From assembly GCA_025267735.1 (NCBI GenBank), contig CM046294.1, forward strand, positions 35,619,222 to 35,683,221: DNA of 64,000 bases, read 5' to 3'. The stretch is from Mactra quadrangularis. Lineage: Eukaryota > Mollusca > Bivalvia > Venerida > Mactridae. The notes under the pieces are model-generated. The model had not been told where the DNA came from. It was given only the letters and a program-made list of their open reading frames with translations, and made no database searches. A program made the position numbers and the translations under genes. Below are positions 48,147-63,100 of this stretch, piece by piece. Numbering within the stretch: the first letter of the stretch is position 1; every line of letters starts with the position of its first letter.

Positions 48147-51100
48147 ATTTATTAATTTGTAATAATAGATGTTAAAAATGTAACAAAAATGTAAAAATAG
48201 TATATTTTACACAAGGGCATTACCAACTTTGGAAATTATCTGAAGCATACTTTGCATTGAATGGCTATCTAATGCTTATGACTCACGATGCATGTTGTCG
48301 TAAGATGATTTGTAAAAAAGGAAAATCAAGTAAAAATCACAATTATTATTGTCACTAAACTGAAAGCTGAGATGTTTTAAATTGTGGAAAATATTTGCAA
48401 AGGATGTGCAATAAATAAACATATGGCCCAATTACGAAAAATAAAGAGTATTGAATGTATATTTAGCAAATTCAATAATTTGGCATGGCTTATGAATGAT
48501 TATTTATAGAAGTTGAATGATATGCAAGAATATAGTACATGAAACAAGTTTTCTACAAACAATGATTAGATAAAACTTTATAAACATTTGTAATACAATT
48601 TTAACATAATAGATTTAAGGTTATCTATCCACCATGACAACGGGTATCGCATTTCTAACACTTATCATGAATATTTTAAATCAAATAAACATAATAGCAC
48701 TTTCTTAACGGGTCATTACAATTTTCAAAACAACCATAGACATGTTGCGATACATAAATTGGTCATTACAATTTTTAAAAATAGCCATAGACATATTACA
48801 ATACATAAATTAGCCATAACAATTTTTAAAAAGCCAAATGCATTTTGCAATACAACAATTAGACATTACCATTTTTTAAAATAGCCTTGGACATTTTGCA
48901 ATACATAAATTAGTCATTACAATATTAAAATATCTATAGAAATATTGCAATACATAAACTAGTAATTATATTTTTTTAAGATAGCCATAGACATGAATTG
49001 GTCATTACAATTTTCAAATAGCCAAACAAAATGCAATATACGGGCTTGTTTTTGAATTGTTTAAAATAGTTATTATTTGAAATGCATTAAAATCATCATG
49101 TTTCAAAAATAATCATTGGCATACATGTATTGCAACTGATAAAGTTACCATTATAAATATTGTTTTACATAAGTGAATTAAAACTTATAAATATATATAT
49201 ATATATATTTAAAGGAAATGGGCGAGTCAATGGTGGATAGAAGTCCTCTTATCATAATTAAAGTGTATTTTGACATCAACAATCACTATAAACATGTAGT
49301 CTAACCTGATAACGTTATCTTCACGGACAGGTTGAGGTTGTGCACGAAATGTACGAGCTTTAGATAACAAGACTCTCTGTAAAAAATTATAACATTTATT
49401 CCTGGTCATTACAATATAAAGAATTAAAGAAACATTTGGGTATTTAGAATATATAGCCGTTTAGATATTTAGTAGACCGCGTTTTATAGCTCGACCAAAA
49501 CATATGTGTGCGATTAATATAGTAATAGAAATGTGACATGTTCAAGGTAATAAATACATTTGTATATTCATTTATTTGGAAAAGCAAAATATCAAATAAT
49601 CAACAAAGAAATTTAAAATGAATATAAAATGAATAACTATTTTTGTTAGAAATTGGCCTGTGAATTGGAAATGTTTTCTTCTCATACTCATTTTCAGTGC
49701 ACATTAGTTTTGCAAACTAGAATCAATTTGCCAAAGGTTGAGAGTTAACTATTAAAATTCACAGACGAATAAAAAAATTTCGAGGTGAGAATAGCAGCAA
49801 TTTTTTAATGCGCTATTTGCTGCCATTCAACAATTTATCAACGATTCTTTTGGCCATAAACTCTAATATTATTTAAAGATGTTTAAAGCTCAGATAAAAT
49901 ATTGTGCTTTGATAACAACTGTTAGTGTAAATACTTGTAAATTTAACCTGATAAAACCAAGAATCATTATAAAAATCACAGTATATACAGTAACAGTCAT
50001 AGTGTATAATAGAAAAGACGTGTTAAAATAGATACAGGGTTAGTACTAGGTAAAGAAGAGGGAACTAGACTTTAAAATAAACACAGCAAATCCAAACATA
50101 ACTGATGATAGTAATCATATAGTGCATTTGACCTATTTAAAGTCACAAAATAATACTTCCTCAATATTTACAGTTCATCAATGGAATGAACAGTCTATAT
50201 ATCAAAGATTAGAAATAAAACGAATGGGAAAATCTGGTAAGAAAATGCCACCAATAAAGTGTTTATAATAATGCCAGTTTGTTTGTGCATGAATCGACAA
50301 AATGTATTTTTATTTGACAAAATGGAAATATGACAATATTTCGAAAAACAATATCATAAACAAGCCGCAAAAGGACAGAAATAAGTTTCATTCGACAGAA
50401 TAGAATTGTCAAATTGTCAACAGCCACAGCAAACAGCAATAATTTGATTTAAATTTATATTTGGTCAGAACTGTCCTATTGTAATCAAATGGGAATTGTG
50501 TATAATAAGAATTAAGAACAACCACTCGCTGGATAAGTAACTACAATGTAGAACACAACAAAATATATCTCTATATCTCTGTCATGAACATTGAAACCAA
50601 AACATAATAAATGTTTCATATATTATGCATATATCTACAATACAATTTGTAAAATTATAAATATAAAAGTAAATGTAAAAATAAATGGCTATAACATAAA
50701 AATGGCAATTTCAATTATAAATTTTCAATTATTTCAACAAGTAGATAACAATTTATTTGCACTAGATGTAAACTTCGAGGGAAAACTTAATCATTTGCTT
50801 AGTTCCTATATCTTCGTATTTGCCAAGTCAAATTAATGACACAACTGTAGATAAAATATCATAATTTGGTTTTGCTATAAATATAAGTAATACAACAACT
50901 GTTAAATATAAATAAATATGTAAAATTGTAAATATCTACGAAAGACCTCTTTACCAGGCATAAGTATCGGTTATGTATGATAAAAAATTTATATATATAT
51001 ATTCATTGTCTTAGATTACACCATAATATACTGTGAATCAGTTTCTTGATGATTACTACAGAATATGGTGGCTTTCCCAAGACATTCCATTGTCAAAATA

Positions 51101-54100
51101 AATAGTTTTTTTACGAAAAGAAATACCACGGATTATCATTTCTAAATCAGGATAAAATAGTCTTGAAACCTGTTGTTTTGGTACAGTACATTTACTCCTT
51201 ACATTATGCAAATCGTTTACACTGTATATAATGCTTTCAGAAGTTTCTAATTGTATATTTGCATGTGAAGAAAATATCACAAAAAGTAACTGATTCACAG
51301 TGGAAAAGACAAAAGTAATGAGTATAATGAATCATACCGTATATCCAAGATACGACTATACATTCTAAAAATGCCGTAATCGTTATGTTAAAAGTTGCAG
51401 AATACCAATCCACTAAAATAAACGTATAATAACCACCCTGAAAAAGTAAACGTTGACATGTAAAAAAGAGATTTAACAGTAAAGTCAATTTCTGCAATTT
51501 TGTAATAACTTCAAACTTCCAAAGTATGTCAACGAATCACAATTAAAACACGTCAAGATGATTGAAGTGCACTTATGAATAAGAAGTGATCGTGTAACTT
51601 GAAGTTTTCCATTATAACATACTCTAAGATTTTTATCTAAGAACAAATTTGCACACACGAAGTGAACCTCACCGTTTGCAGTTTTGTAATAACATCCAAA
51701 TTCAAACAAAATGTCAACGAATCACAATTAAAACACGTCAAGGTGATAGAAATGCGCTGCGAATTAGAAAAGATCGTGATACTTAAAGCATTCAGGATAG
51801 TCTGCATGATAATACTCTTTTCGTATATTGTATCCTCCGTCCTTAATTGAAGATCGGCTCTCAAACACCAATTCTTGTGAATTTCTTCATTAGATTTCAA
51901 ACAATCCAAAGCTCTCGTCGATTTCTTTAAAGCGTGTTTAATTATCTAGAAATAAGTATCACTCTTGATAAGTTCAATATTCTCGAACTTTGATGTCTTT
52001 GTTTTTTTACCTGGATTTAAATGCACATCATAATAATCTTAGACGCTATATCGTGTCTAAAGCAGTAAATAATGACATCAAAAATAGAAATACAACTAAG
52101 AACTGAATATTAGGGTTTGATGGCCTGAATAATGTTTCTGTAAGAATGATTTTATAATTGTTCTAGTAGAAGATGAAACTTGTACTTACTGACGTGGTGA
52201 GTGGTAGAGAGACAATAAATATACAGGCAATAAGAGCTCCAGTAATCCATAGTCTGTGTTTGTTTAATTTAGCATAATTCATATCAATTAATGAATTATT
52301 AACTGTTTCAAACGCTCCAAACTGAAATAAAAATATGCTTATTTAAATAGATTATTCTTTGAATGTATTTTATTGCCTGGAAATAGTTATATGCATCGGG
52401 TACTTTTTGTCTATCTCTAATACGATTATTGTTCAACATTTTTAACAAACAAGTGGAAAATACACACATCATACCTTTTCATAATACATAAGAACGTAAT
52501 GAACAATAGAACATTTATCTATAATTTATTCATAATAAATTTACATTAATATTAACTCATTTATCAATTATGATTGAAACTGCTTTACTTCTAGTTCTTT
52601 CATAAATATATTTTACACTTGTCCATACGTTAAGAGGTAACAACATTGTAATATACCCTTCCTTAAAGGTGTTCATTTTCTCAGATAATTATAACAGTCT
52701 AAGCCAAAATAAGTATTTCATCATCTACAAAAGGAGAATAACTGTATAAAAATGGTCTTTCTTTCAAATCCTTTAAAGGAATATTCAATTTATATATTTG
52801 TACAACTCATATCTTTTTGCAATCTTGTGATATTCTGAGAATAAATATATTTGAATTAAGTTAAAAGAATACTCACCAAAGAATCGACACCGACAAAGAC
52901 GAGGGTAAAGAAGAACAACACGGACCATGCATGTGCTCCTGGTAATCTGCTGAGAGCCTCGGGGTAAGCAATAAACGCCAAACCCGCACCTGAATAGAAT
53001 AAAAAAGTAGGTTCGTTGAAAACAAATACTCCAAATATTTGTCACAAAGGCATTAAAAATAGAAAAAAGTGGATACTATTTATATCTGTATAGTGTCTAG
53101 TGTTTTGTTTAAAATAGCGCAGTGTTTATCTTTCTTTACAAAGTAAATTGATTATTCATAAATATGTCAAATAAATCGCAAATGTTATAAAAGAATTTAA
53201 ACCAGTTATAAATCCATTTAACAAGCAGAGCCTTGCGCATATTACCAATGTAAACATTTTAGTTAAACAAATACTTTTTGAATAAGCATCATAAAGTACA
53301 ATCAGACAGTACTACATGCACTTTACATGCAATGCAATGGAATATTTTATGCAATCTATATATCGGAAATTCTTAACGATCTTTTTCATACAATTGCCTA
53401 TAAGTAAAATGTTAAAGCCGGGAAAAATCAACAGTGAAATTCGCTTCGAGTGTGCAAATTTGTTTTTAGATAAAATATTAGAATATGTTATAATGGAAAA
53501 CTTCTTGTGTCCGTTAGTTACAATGAAGACCCCAATAGTCAAACATTTTGAAGAGACTCTTATAATATGCATAACTCAATGATGTTAACAATTAGAACAG
53601 ATCTTATGCTTCAAAAGAGCTGATTTTATACTAGATATTGACTAAATGCAACATTGAGTGGATGTTTTATAGAAAGCATATTAAAAATAGTCGTCTGAAA
53701 ACAAATAAAACAGGAATAAAAAAATTGAAGATATGAATGTAGAGACAAGTGAGGTGATGATGATGTAACATTTCTTAGAATATTACCTGAGAACTCTAAT
53801 TCTTCCAAAGGTGTACCCGTAACCCCTGATAGAAATCCTAGGACGGAGAACACGGCTATACCACCATACACAGCTGTGAAAGCGTCAGCAAAACACACAA
53901 TCAATGTATCCCTGTAACATGGGATAAATGTATAAAATGATTATATGAATAAACAAAGGGAACAGACACAATCTGACACTTGATGTAGAAAACTTTCACT
54001 TTAAGAAAAGAAAATTAGAATTTAATGTGAGAGAATTGAAAGAAGGGGACTTGAGTTATTTTGTAAAGAAAATAGTTAAATAAACGTTTATGAACGGCTC

Positions 54101-57100
54101 ATCAATTGACCTCATTTTACAATTCAGCTATGCATAAAAGCAGCTGCCTAATGAAGTTAAAAATTCAACTAAATTTGATAAAGAACGTAATTTAATAGAC
54201 TAATGAGCTTAATATCAAATAACTATAATTGATATATGTATAAAATACGTGTGAGTATACATTTAAAGAAGAAAAATCCCTAGTTACCTTAAAGCACTAT
54301 GGTGAAATTTGTTAAAACTTGCCATCGTAATTACACCACCGTATGCAGGTCCCAATGAGAAGAAACACTGTATAGCAGCTTCTATCCATACCTGTTTGAA
54401 AAAGAAACATAATCATTTGACTGAAGATAAATACATGGATCAAACGTTTCCAAATATTTATATTTTTGTTAGACCATTTTATAATCATCAAATTTCTGCC
54501 TTGTATGTTTGCAATAATATAAAATAGCTGATTGAATATTAATATCAGTAGTATCATAAATAACTTCTACAGTTATGACTTGAAATTGAATGTGCCGGCA
54601 CTGGGATAAAGTGGTACATTGTTTGCTGATTGTAAAATTAACACATTTTAGCAACTTATTATTGTGAAGATACTGATGAGTCTTTACTTTTTGGAGATGC
54701 ATAAGTCCTCATAAGTATGACTTATGAAGCAAACTAAACATAGTGGCATACAAAGAATAATACAAAGTACTGACCTGACCACGTGCTAGTTTGCTCCAAT
54801 CAGGAATGAAGTAGTATCTAAGACCATTCCAAGCACCATCTAACGTTACACCACGTATAACAAGAACTGTTAATAATACATATGGTAACGTAGCAGTTAC
54901 ATAAACAACCTATGGAGAAAATGATGTTGCTATTATAAGTAGATTTCTTAATATCATGCATGTAGAGATCGAAGTCGTAACGGAAATCTGTCGTAACCAA
55001 ATTTCACTTTTTGCAAAAGAAAACTTACCAATGTTTTCTTATATTCTAAACTTGGTGCTAAATTTATGTGTATACATTAATCTTTCTTTAAAATTTGATG
55101 ATTTTATAGAATTGACACCAATAGGATTTGAAGTCATGACAACTAGACCCTAGCGTGATTTGATGCAATCATTTATGCTTTTCCACTTTACCGAGTGTAA
55201 CTAAAATGCTGAAGCAAGATATTTTACATAAATCATTTATACGTCTTGACATATAAGCTTTCCTGGAAATACAATTAAAGCTCAGTTAAATTGTACAATA
55301 AGGCTATATGACGATTGTTTGTGCACTCATTGAATTTACTATCTGTGTCTAGAATGTCATTTTAATTATGCAAGTTTTGCAAAAAAGATTTTAAACAAGT
55401 TTAATTAAATATTACGTATATTTACCTTTCCTAAACTTTTGACACCTTTACATAGACATAGAAATACGAGTAGCCAAGCTACAAACATACATCCTACCAG
55501 ATGTAATTGTATAGAACCTAAATCATGAATACCAGGTGAAATGTCCAATACATTACGTCTGAAATAGTGAAAATATACAGTAAAACCAATGGTAAGAATT
55601 AAATCGGAGATAAAACGACAACTATAGTTAATCAAGATGTTTCTATGAATGCAAATGTAAACTGTAATTCCATAAATAAAACCGTTTCAATATCATGAGG
55701 AGCAGTTTTTTAACCGTTCACTGAAAACAACAAAGGAAAATCAGATGTTGAGAACTACTTTCAATGATATAGATATTTATGAAATGTATAGATATGTATG
55801 TAAATTACATCAACGATTGTTGCATGAAACTTATAATGCTATATGTAATTCGCCTCAGATTTATTTAAAAATGCTGATTGTCTCATTTTAAAATAGAATT
55901 GTTTATATTTTAAAATCTAAAACTTGGCGTTTAATGTGATTAATGAAGACAGTTTTCGTGCAAGAAAATGAGAATAAATTAGTGTTGCTGAACTTGTATA
56001 TCTGAAATGTGCAACTGCAGATATGTCAGTTTGACTTTTAGCAATTAATTCAACATAACGAGATGACATAAAGATATTTATGTGAATAGTATTTTAGACG
56101 ATGTACTGTCATGTAGGTCACAGTTGTGTCTAAAATAGTGGATATATTTCCGTTGTACATAACTGTTAACGCGAGCCAACAATTTGCAGTGTCATCACTT
56201 TACTTCAAAGAAGAATTGGAAATTTATTAGAGAACAATGAATTCGTATACTCTTACTGAGTGCGATGAGGGCGAAAAATGTGAAACACAGTCTCAAATTT
56301 AAAATTATCGAATGCATTTCCAACAAAGATGACAATAACTACTTACAACCAGAACTCGGTGCCAGATGTACGGAATGTTATATTGGATGACGATACATTG
56401 CCACCTGTCATATTTAGCATACTAAGTCTCTTCTCTGTTATATTTGTAGTTGAATCTAAATGATAAATGAAAATATTGGTATAGTCCAACAGAATTAACC
56501 TGAGCTTGAACTACCTTATTATAATAATTACACACTTCACTTACTCTAAATCGTGAGTTTCCGTATGCGTGTATACGGTTATACACGTGTTATTAACAAC
56601 CGATGTGACTATAAATCAATTTATTAAAAGTGGCATGTTATTGTACTTTTAATTTTGGACACATTGTCGAAAACTTCCGATGAAGCGCGATTTACAAACG
56701 AAGACAAAAATAGAGTGTAAATACTGAGTTTAATATATGCTTGCATAAAGGTCAAGCTCAGGTAAATTCTGTTGGACTATATGGTTGAATAACGAATTTA
56801 AAACTTGATTTTAAATGTGTCAAGAGCATGGACAATAATGCCTAGCATCGGTTTATTTGTAGACACCAATTAGGTATTATTGGTTGATATTATCATCTTT
56901 TTGAACATTGTAAACATGAGATGTTTATCGGTCATTACAAATTGTTTATGAAGACTTAAGGTAAACATAGTTAGAGAGTTCTGTGATATGGAAATCATTG
57001 GTGCTGTACAACTGAAAACAGTTCCAGAACAGATTTATTATAAACTGTTCATGGATTTTAGTTATCACTTCTGATAACTTCAAAGCCAATCACATTGTCT

Positions 57101-60100
57101 TTCTCTTCATTACAACTATAATCGTGTCCATCATTAAAAATTGATAAATTCAAATAATTTTGTACAAGAAACATGACTGCAAACTAACCTATACAATATT
57201 CTGAGTTCCATGAATTGTTACAGTTAGCCCATGGTATTGTTGGATAGAAGGATTGTATAAGGAAGTATATCACCCATGATAAAGCCAGACCAAACTCCCA
57301 GGCATACATTAATGATACACTGACCATTACAACACCAACTCCTGAACATATGACAAATAATATAAATAAAGATAAATTAATTGCATTTCCGAACAAACCT
57401 GAAAAGATTAAAACCATTTTAATGTCATTAAGTTGAACTATATCATTTAATGTAACACTAAAGACTATACTAACCAAATGGTATAACTAATCACGTTTAA
57501 ACAAAGGCCACGTTGAAGAATGGTTACTCAACTTTGAACAAGGGACATAGACTTTACACAGAATAGTACATGAAATACTCACCTTTAAAGAATGGACATA
57601 TATCATATACATTGAATAGTGCAAGTTTTTGCGTTAGATAATGCACATACGTGTATCGTAAAATAGTTACTCGACTTAACACAATGGATATAAAATTCTA
57701 TTTACTCATACGATAAGGGGCCTTTACAAAAAATATTTCAAGAATCACTAACCTTTAAACAATGGACATATATTCCATACACTGAATGGAGACTTTCCAG
57801 AATATTGTCCTAGACAAACTTCTATATAGTACAAAGGTCCTCCACATAATATTAGAAACAGGAGAAATGGTAAAATAGCAATACCTACAAATAGAAAGGA
57901 CATGCATCTATTAAATTTTTATTCATATTTTTTAAAAATGTACATTGAAATATGATGCTTTATCCAGTATTTAATGAAATTCTCACATATATTCCAAAAG
58001 AAATAGGTTCGGTTTTTTTTTACAAATATATTCAATGTTTCAAAAGAGTGTTTTAAAGTGTTTCAAAGCAATGGATAGAAATAAACACAAGTTTAATGCA
58101 TTTGAAAGTTTGATATTAAGAAAAGTTTCACAATTGTCCATCAATTTTGATCTAATGCTTGCGTTTATCATTACAATAACGAAGGCTTAATCTATTGCAA
58201 GGTGGGCATACACATTTATCAAATGCTAAATATATGAGCAGACATAGTTATAGACTTAGTAGTAGCCATCGTCTCTATTGAAATGAAAAAGGCTGTTTTA
58301 CATATGATTTTTTATCAACTGAAATAAACATTGACCGTTATATAGATTACACAAGGCAAATAACAAGGAACTGAAATTACAAATATATTTCGATTTCAAA
58401 CGAGACGAAATTTGTACCATTTACGTTTGAGTTTGTAGCATTTGGTAACATTGTGTCGGCTGAGATTTTTGAAAAGCATTCATATTCAAACAAATTGAAA
58501 CAAAACAGTAGAGGTTAAACAAGTTGTCCGAAAACATAAATTATCACAACAATAAGGAGCTGGTCAACCCTAAAAAAACTTTTGAAAGGGTTTTAATATT
58601 AGATCAGTTGAAAATTCAACATAGTTGGTAGACGTTCGATTAGTTTCTTTTATTCCTTGCCATGTTACAAATGAAAAACCACAATTTCTAATATCAAGGG
58701 TAGCATTAGAATCAAAAACAACTGAAGCTTAAATGAAAGGTATTTGAGACAAACTTAAACAATTAAAGATTATAATTTGTATTGATTTTCTAATGAAGCT
58801 TAAATTCCAAATTGAAAATCTAAGTTAAAAATAATTATTTTGATTAGAATATCCATTTTCGTGGTTTTAGTAGGGCGTTAGTGTGGCGTTAAAATGCATA
58901 CATAAATGTAAACATTAATAAAAGAACTGTTGATGAAATATATGAAATTGCAATCGTTTTCTCTTCATTTAATAAATAATGAAACAAATACAAAACACTA
59001 TTTCACCAATGCGGTATTTTAAAGTGTCCTTTCATTTAACCTTCTGTTTTTTTTGTCAACATAGCTACCCTGAACAAGAAATAATATGTAACACACTTCA
59101 CAAATATATACATTGCAAATACTGAAACTGTCAATAAATGACATTGTATTTATTTTTTTAATTCAAACAATATGCAACCGTTTCATTTTTCAATTGGGTT
59201 TACCTAGTCTCAAATCCAACTTTTAAGACTGCTCATCGATGCTACGATCTGACACCTAAAATATAGCATGTAAAAACAACTGACCACATTTAGCAAACAA
59301 ACAATGTTGAAGCCATTTATATTCTTAAGTGACTTGTTCATTGCCTGTTAAGTGTAGTATTAATGACGTCAATTTCAATTACTTTTAACACAATTAAGTA
59401 AATGCCAATTTTGTAAAACAATTAGGTGCATTACTATTTTGTAAAACACTTCATTTATATCAAATTACTATTTTGTAAAACAATCAAGTACCAATATATC
59501 AACTACATTGTAAACAAATATATCAAAGACCTTCTCTTAAAACATGAAAGAAAATAAATCAATCAATAAATCAATCAAGAATTTTATTATTTTGAAAACA
59601 ATATATCAAAGACCTGTTTACACATTAAAGAAAATTAATCAATCAATTCAATACAGCAATCAAGAATATAACTATTTTGTAAAGCAATCAAGTAAACGAC
59701 TATTTTGTAAAACAATATATCAAAGACCATTTTGTAAACAATTAATCAATCAATATAGCAGTCGAGAATATAACTATTTTGTAAAGCAATCAAATAAAAG
59801 GCTATTTTGTAAAACAATATATCGGATTTCTATTTTATACAACACTTTATCAAATCATGGCTATTTCATATTTCATAAAATACCAGGCTGTAAATCAGAA
59901 ATTACCGTTTTGTAAAGCAATAGTTCTTACGATTAACCTATTAATCAAACGAGTAAAAGACTCGTGTTACTAACTAGTATTTAAAACTAAAGAAATTGGT
60001 AATTCATTTATGAAATTTCAAAATTAGGACAACCGGAATTTCCCTGTACTCGGCGTTCTAGTAAAATAGTATATTTTTTGTTGCATGTATAAACGTATCC

Positions 60101-63100
60101 ATGCTAATAAAACAGGTATGGAATTCCTATGCTCGACTTGTCCGACTGGAACATGTATGTCTGCGGACAAGTAAATAAATAAATCCCACTTGTCCCAGAC
60201 AAGCGATATTTTAGCTGTAAATAATGTAAATGTCTAAATGCTTTAGTCAAATTCAACAGTGAACTACACTCGTATTATATTGTCAATTAATTATAATTCC
60301 TTATAGTGTGTAGTTAATGCTATACATTTGTCTTTGTGAATATTTAACTTTTGAAAAATTGCATTTTGACCCCGTACAAGTATCTTTAATATATCTTTTG
60401 TCCGAGGACAAGTGGAAAAAAATTCGGAACTTCACATCCCTGTAAACGAATTCATTGTTCGAACATTTGGCATTCCCAGTATTTTTTTAGTAACTTTAGT
60501 ATTTTTTTCATTCCGTGTAAATGGCAAATCCTTTACCATAAATAATAACGATAAAATTAAATATAAACGTTCAGCATGGTTCAATGTTGACTGTAGAAGG
60601 GCCAAAGCAAATTTTCTCCATTGTAAACGTATCTTTAAATCTAACCCTTCTGCAGACAATCGAACAAGTTTTTTCGAAAGCAGAAAGTATTATCGTAAGG
60701 TTAAGTCTAAAGCTAAACGATTATACAATATAAATGAAAAAAGGTCTTTGTCTAATCTTAGTAAAAATAATCCAAGAAAATTTTGGAGATATAGAAATAA
60801 GTTTAAAAGTAAAAAGTCAGGAAATAATGACGTCAACGTCAACGATTTTTTGGAACATTTTAAAAAATTATCTGACATACAAAATGAAAACACTTTTAGA
60901 GATGATCAAACCCATGAAAATATTGATGATATAAATATTGAAGAACTAGACCAGCCATTCACTTCTTCAGAATTACGTAAAACAATTGCATCTATGAGTA
61001 GGCACAAAAGTTGTGACTTAGACAACAATGTAGTTGATTTTTTCATAGATTCTAGCGATTTCATAATACCATATCTTATCCCAGTCTTTAACTATATATA
61101 TGAAACAGGTATATGTCCTGATTCCTGGCACCATGGAGTAATAATTCCTATCCACAAGAAAGGAAATAAGGCAAATCCCGATAACTATAGAGGAATTACT
61201 CTCATTAACGTCATGTCAAAAATATTTTCGCTATGCCTTCGTAACAGAATTAATACTTGGTGTGAAAACAATCATGTATTAAGTGAGAATCAATTTGGCT
61301 TTAGAAACAATCGAAGTACCACTGACTGCATTTTTATTCTGCATTCCATAATTCAAAATATCATAGCTAAGAAGAAAAAATTATTCTGTGCCTTTATCGA
61401 CTACGAAAAGGCGTTTGATAGTGTCATACATGATGCCCTCTGGTTAAAACTTGTTAACTCTGGTATAAGCTGTAAAGCGGTTAAAATGATCAAATCCATG
61501 TATCTAAATGTAAAATCCTGCATAAAAAATAATCAAACTATGTCTTTTTCTGAGTTTTTCGACGTGAATCTGGGTGTAAAACAAGGGGAACCGCTTTCTC
61601 CGTTAATGTTTATACTGTTTATAACGATATAACTGAATCTATAAATCTGAATGATCTTACTGATGACGACATTGAGTTTCTATCTATTTACATGTTATTA
61701 TTTGCTGACGATATCGCACTTTTTACGACTGATGCAAATAGTCTACAGATTCAATTAAATAATATTCATACCTATTCACGTAAATGGGGCCTAAATATTA
61801 ATGTAGAAAAAACCAAAATATGTATCTTTGAAAAACGTAAAACCATAAGTAATTTTAAATGGTTTATTAATCAGAAAAAGATTGAAATAGTTGATAATTT
61901 TTGTTATCTAGGAATCAATTTTTCTAACAACGGGTCATTGAAACAAGCCGTTAAATCCTTGAATGATCAGGCACTCAAGGCATATAATAGTCTTTTGTCG
62001 GTTTTCGAGCGAATAAGTATAGATGTAAAGACTAAATTAAAACTATTTGATTCTCTAATTACTCCAATATTGCTTTACGGGAGTGAAATTTGGGGAATAT
62101 ATGATTATTCAGAAGTAGACAAACTACATATCAAATTTTGTAAAAATATCCTGGGGGTTAGATCCCAAACTCCTAACGTCGCAATATTGGGTGAATTAGG
62201 TAGAGTTCCATTGTCAGTTATAGGCATAGAACGCTCTTTAAAATTCTGGTTAAAAATTATGAAATCTCATGGTTCACTAATTCATCGAATTTATTCAGAA
62301 CAAGCTAACTTAAATACCAACAACTGTTGGTCAACTTATTTAGAAAATAAACTTAATAGAATGGGTTTCGGATTCATTGTAGACGATTTTCACTCAAATA
62401 ATAATTACTTCCCCCTTTTATTGCAAAGATCCAGAGATCAATATATCCAACTATGGCACGAAAAAATTAATTCCTATCCAAAATTAAAATATTATAAAAA
62501 TTTCAAAACCGAATTTAAATTTGAAACATATCTGAATATACTAAACAACGAAAAAAGTAGAAAAGAATTGACTAGATTTAGATTAAGCTCTCACAACTTG
62601 GAAATTGAAGTAGGTAGACACACTAACATCCCAAGGGAAAACAGACTCTGTAAATTATGTAATCAAAACGCCGTAGAGACTGAATATCACTTTTTATTAT
62701 GCTGTTCTACCTATAGCCATATAAGAAAAAAATATTTTAAAGAAATATCATGGCCATCTTTATTAAGATTTAATAATATACTTTCGTCATCCAATAAAAA
62801 GGTTATATTCAATATTTCTAATTTTATAACTCAAGCATTAAAGCTTAGAAGTGAAAAACTTTTATAACGTTGCTGCTTTGTTCTATTTGAATCTTTACAA
62901 ATACTGTTTTATATTGTCACCGTGTGTAATATGTCCTTATATTTGCATTATTCTTGTTAAATTTGTTGTTCATGTACAATGTCTATGTTTACCTGGGCCT
63001 GACATGTTGTAAATATATGTATAGCCAAATGTATATCTTGTATACAGATTTTGCTAGTAATAAAAGTAAAAGTAAAATTGTTCAGGAATTTTATGCATGT

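Larger units (their letters stand above)
47703..51337 (-). other. SLC6 intron 11 (3.6 kb)
   Basis: GTATGA..CTTCAG intron between the TM10 and TM11 exons. It holds the (AT)n run, the 51-bp minisatellite and the possible extra exon at 49.3 kb. The stretch 49.4-51.3 kb is otherwise blank. Confidence 0.8.
60461..63076 (+). mobile_element. 5'-truncated non-LTR retrotransposon (CR1/L2-like LINE)
   Basis: This retroelement lies in the first visible SLC6 intron, in the opposite orientation. It keeps the whole reverse transcriptase and the C-terminal Cys/His region but has no endonuclease domain. The 3' end is AATAAAAGTAAAAGTAAA, a short tandem tail typical of CR1/L2-type elements. A possible target-site duplication ATTGTTC occurs at 60454-60460 and 63077-63083; seven bases could be chance. 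Clade is judged by eye from the thumb and zinc-knuckle regions. The frames are nearly intact, so the insertion looks fairly young. Confidence 0.85.

Noticed and set aside
57184..57477. 97-codon minus-strand frame as a gene of its own
   Set aside because: Its C-terminal half is the SLC6 TM3 exon; the rest is intron read-through.
59544..59915. 123-codon lysine/asparagine-rich frame
   Set aside because: Built from CTATTTTGTAAAACAAT repeats within an SLC6 intron.
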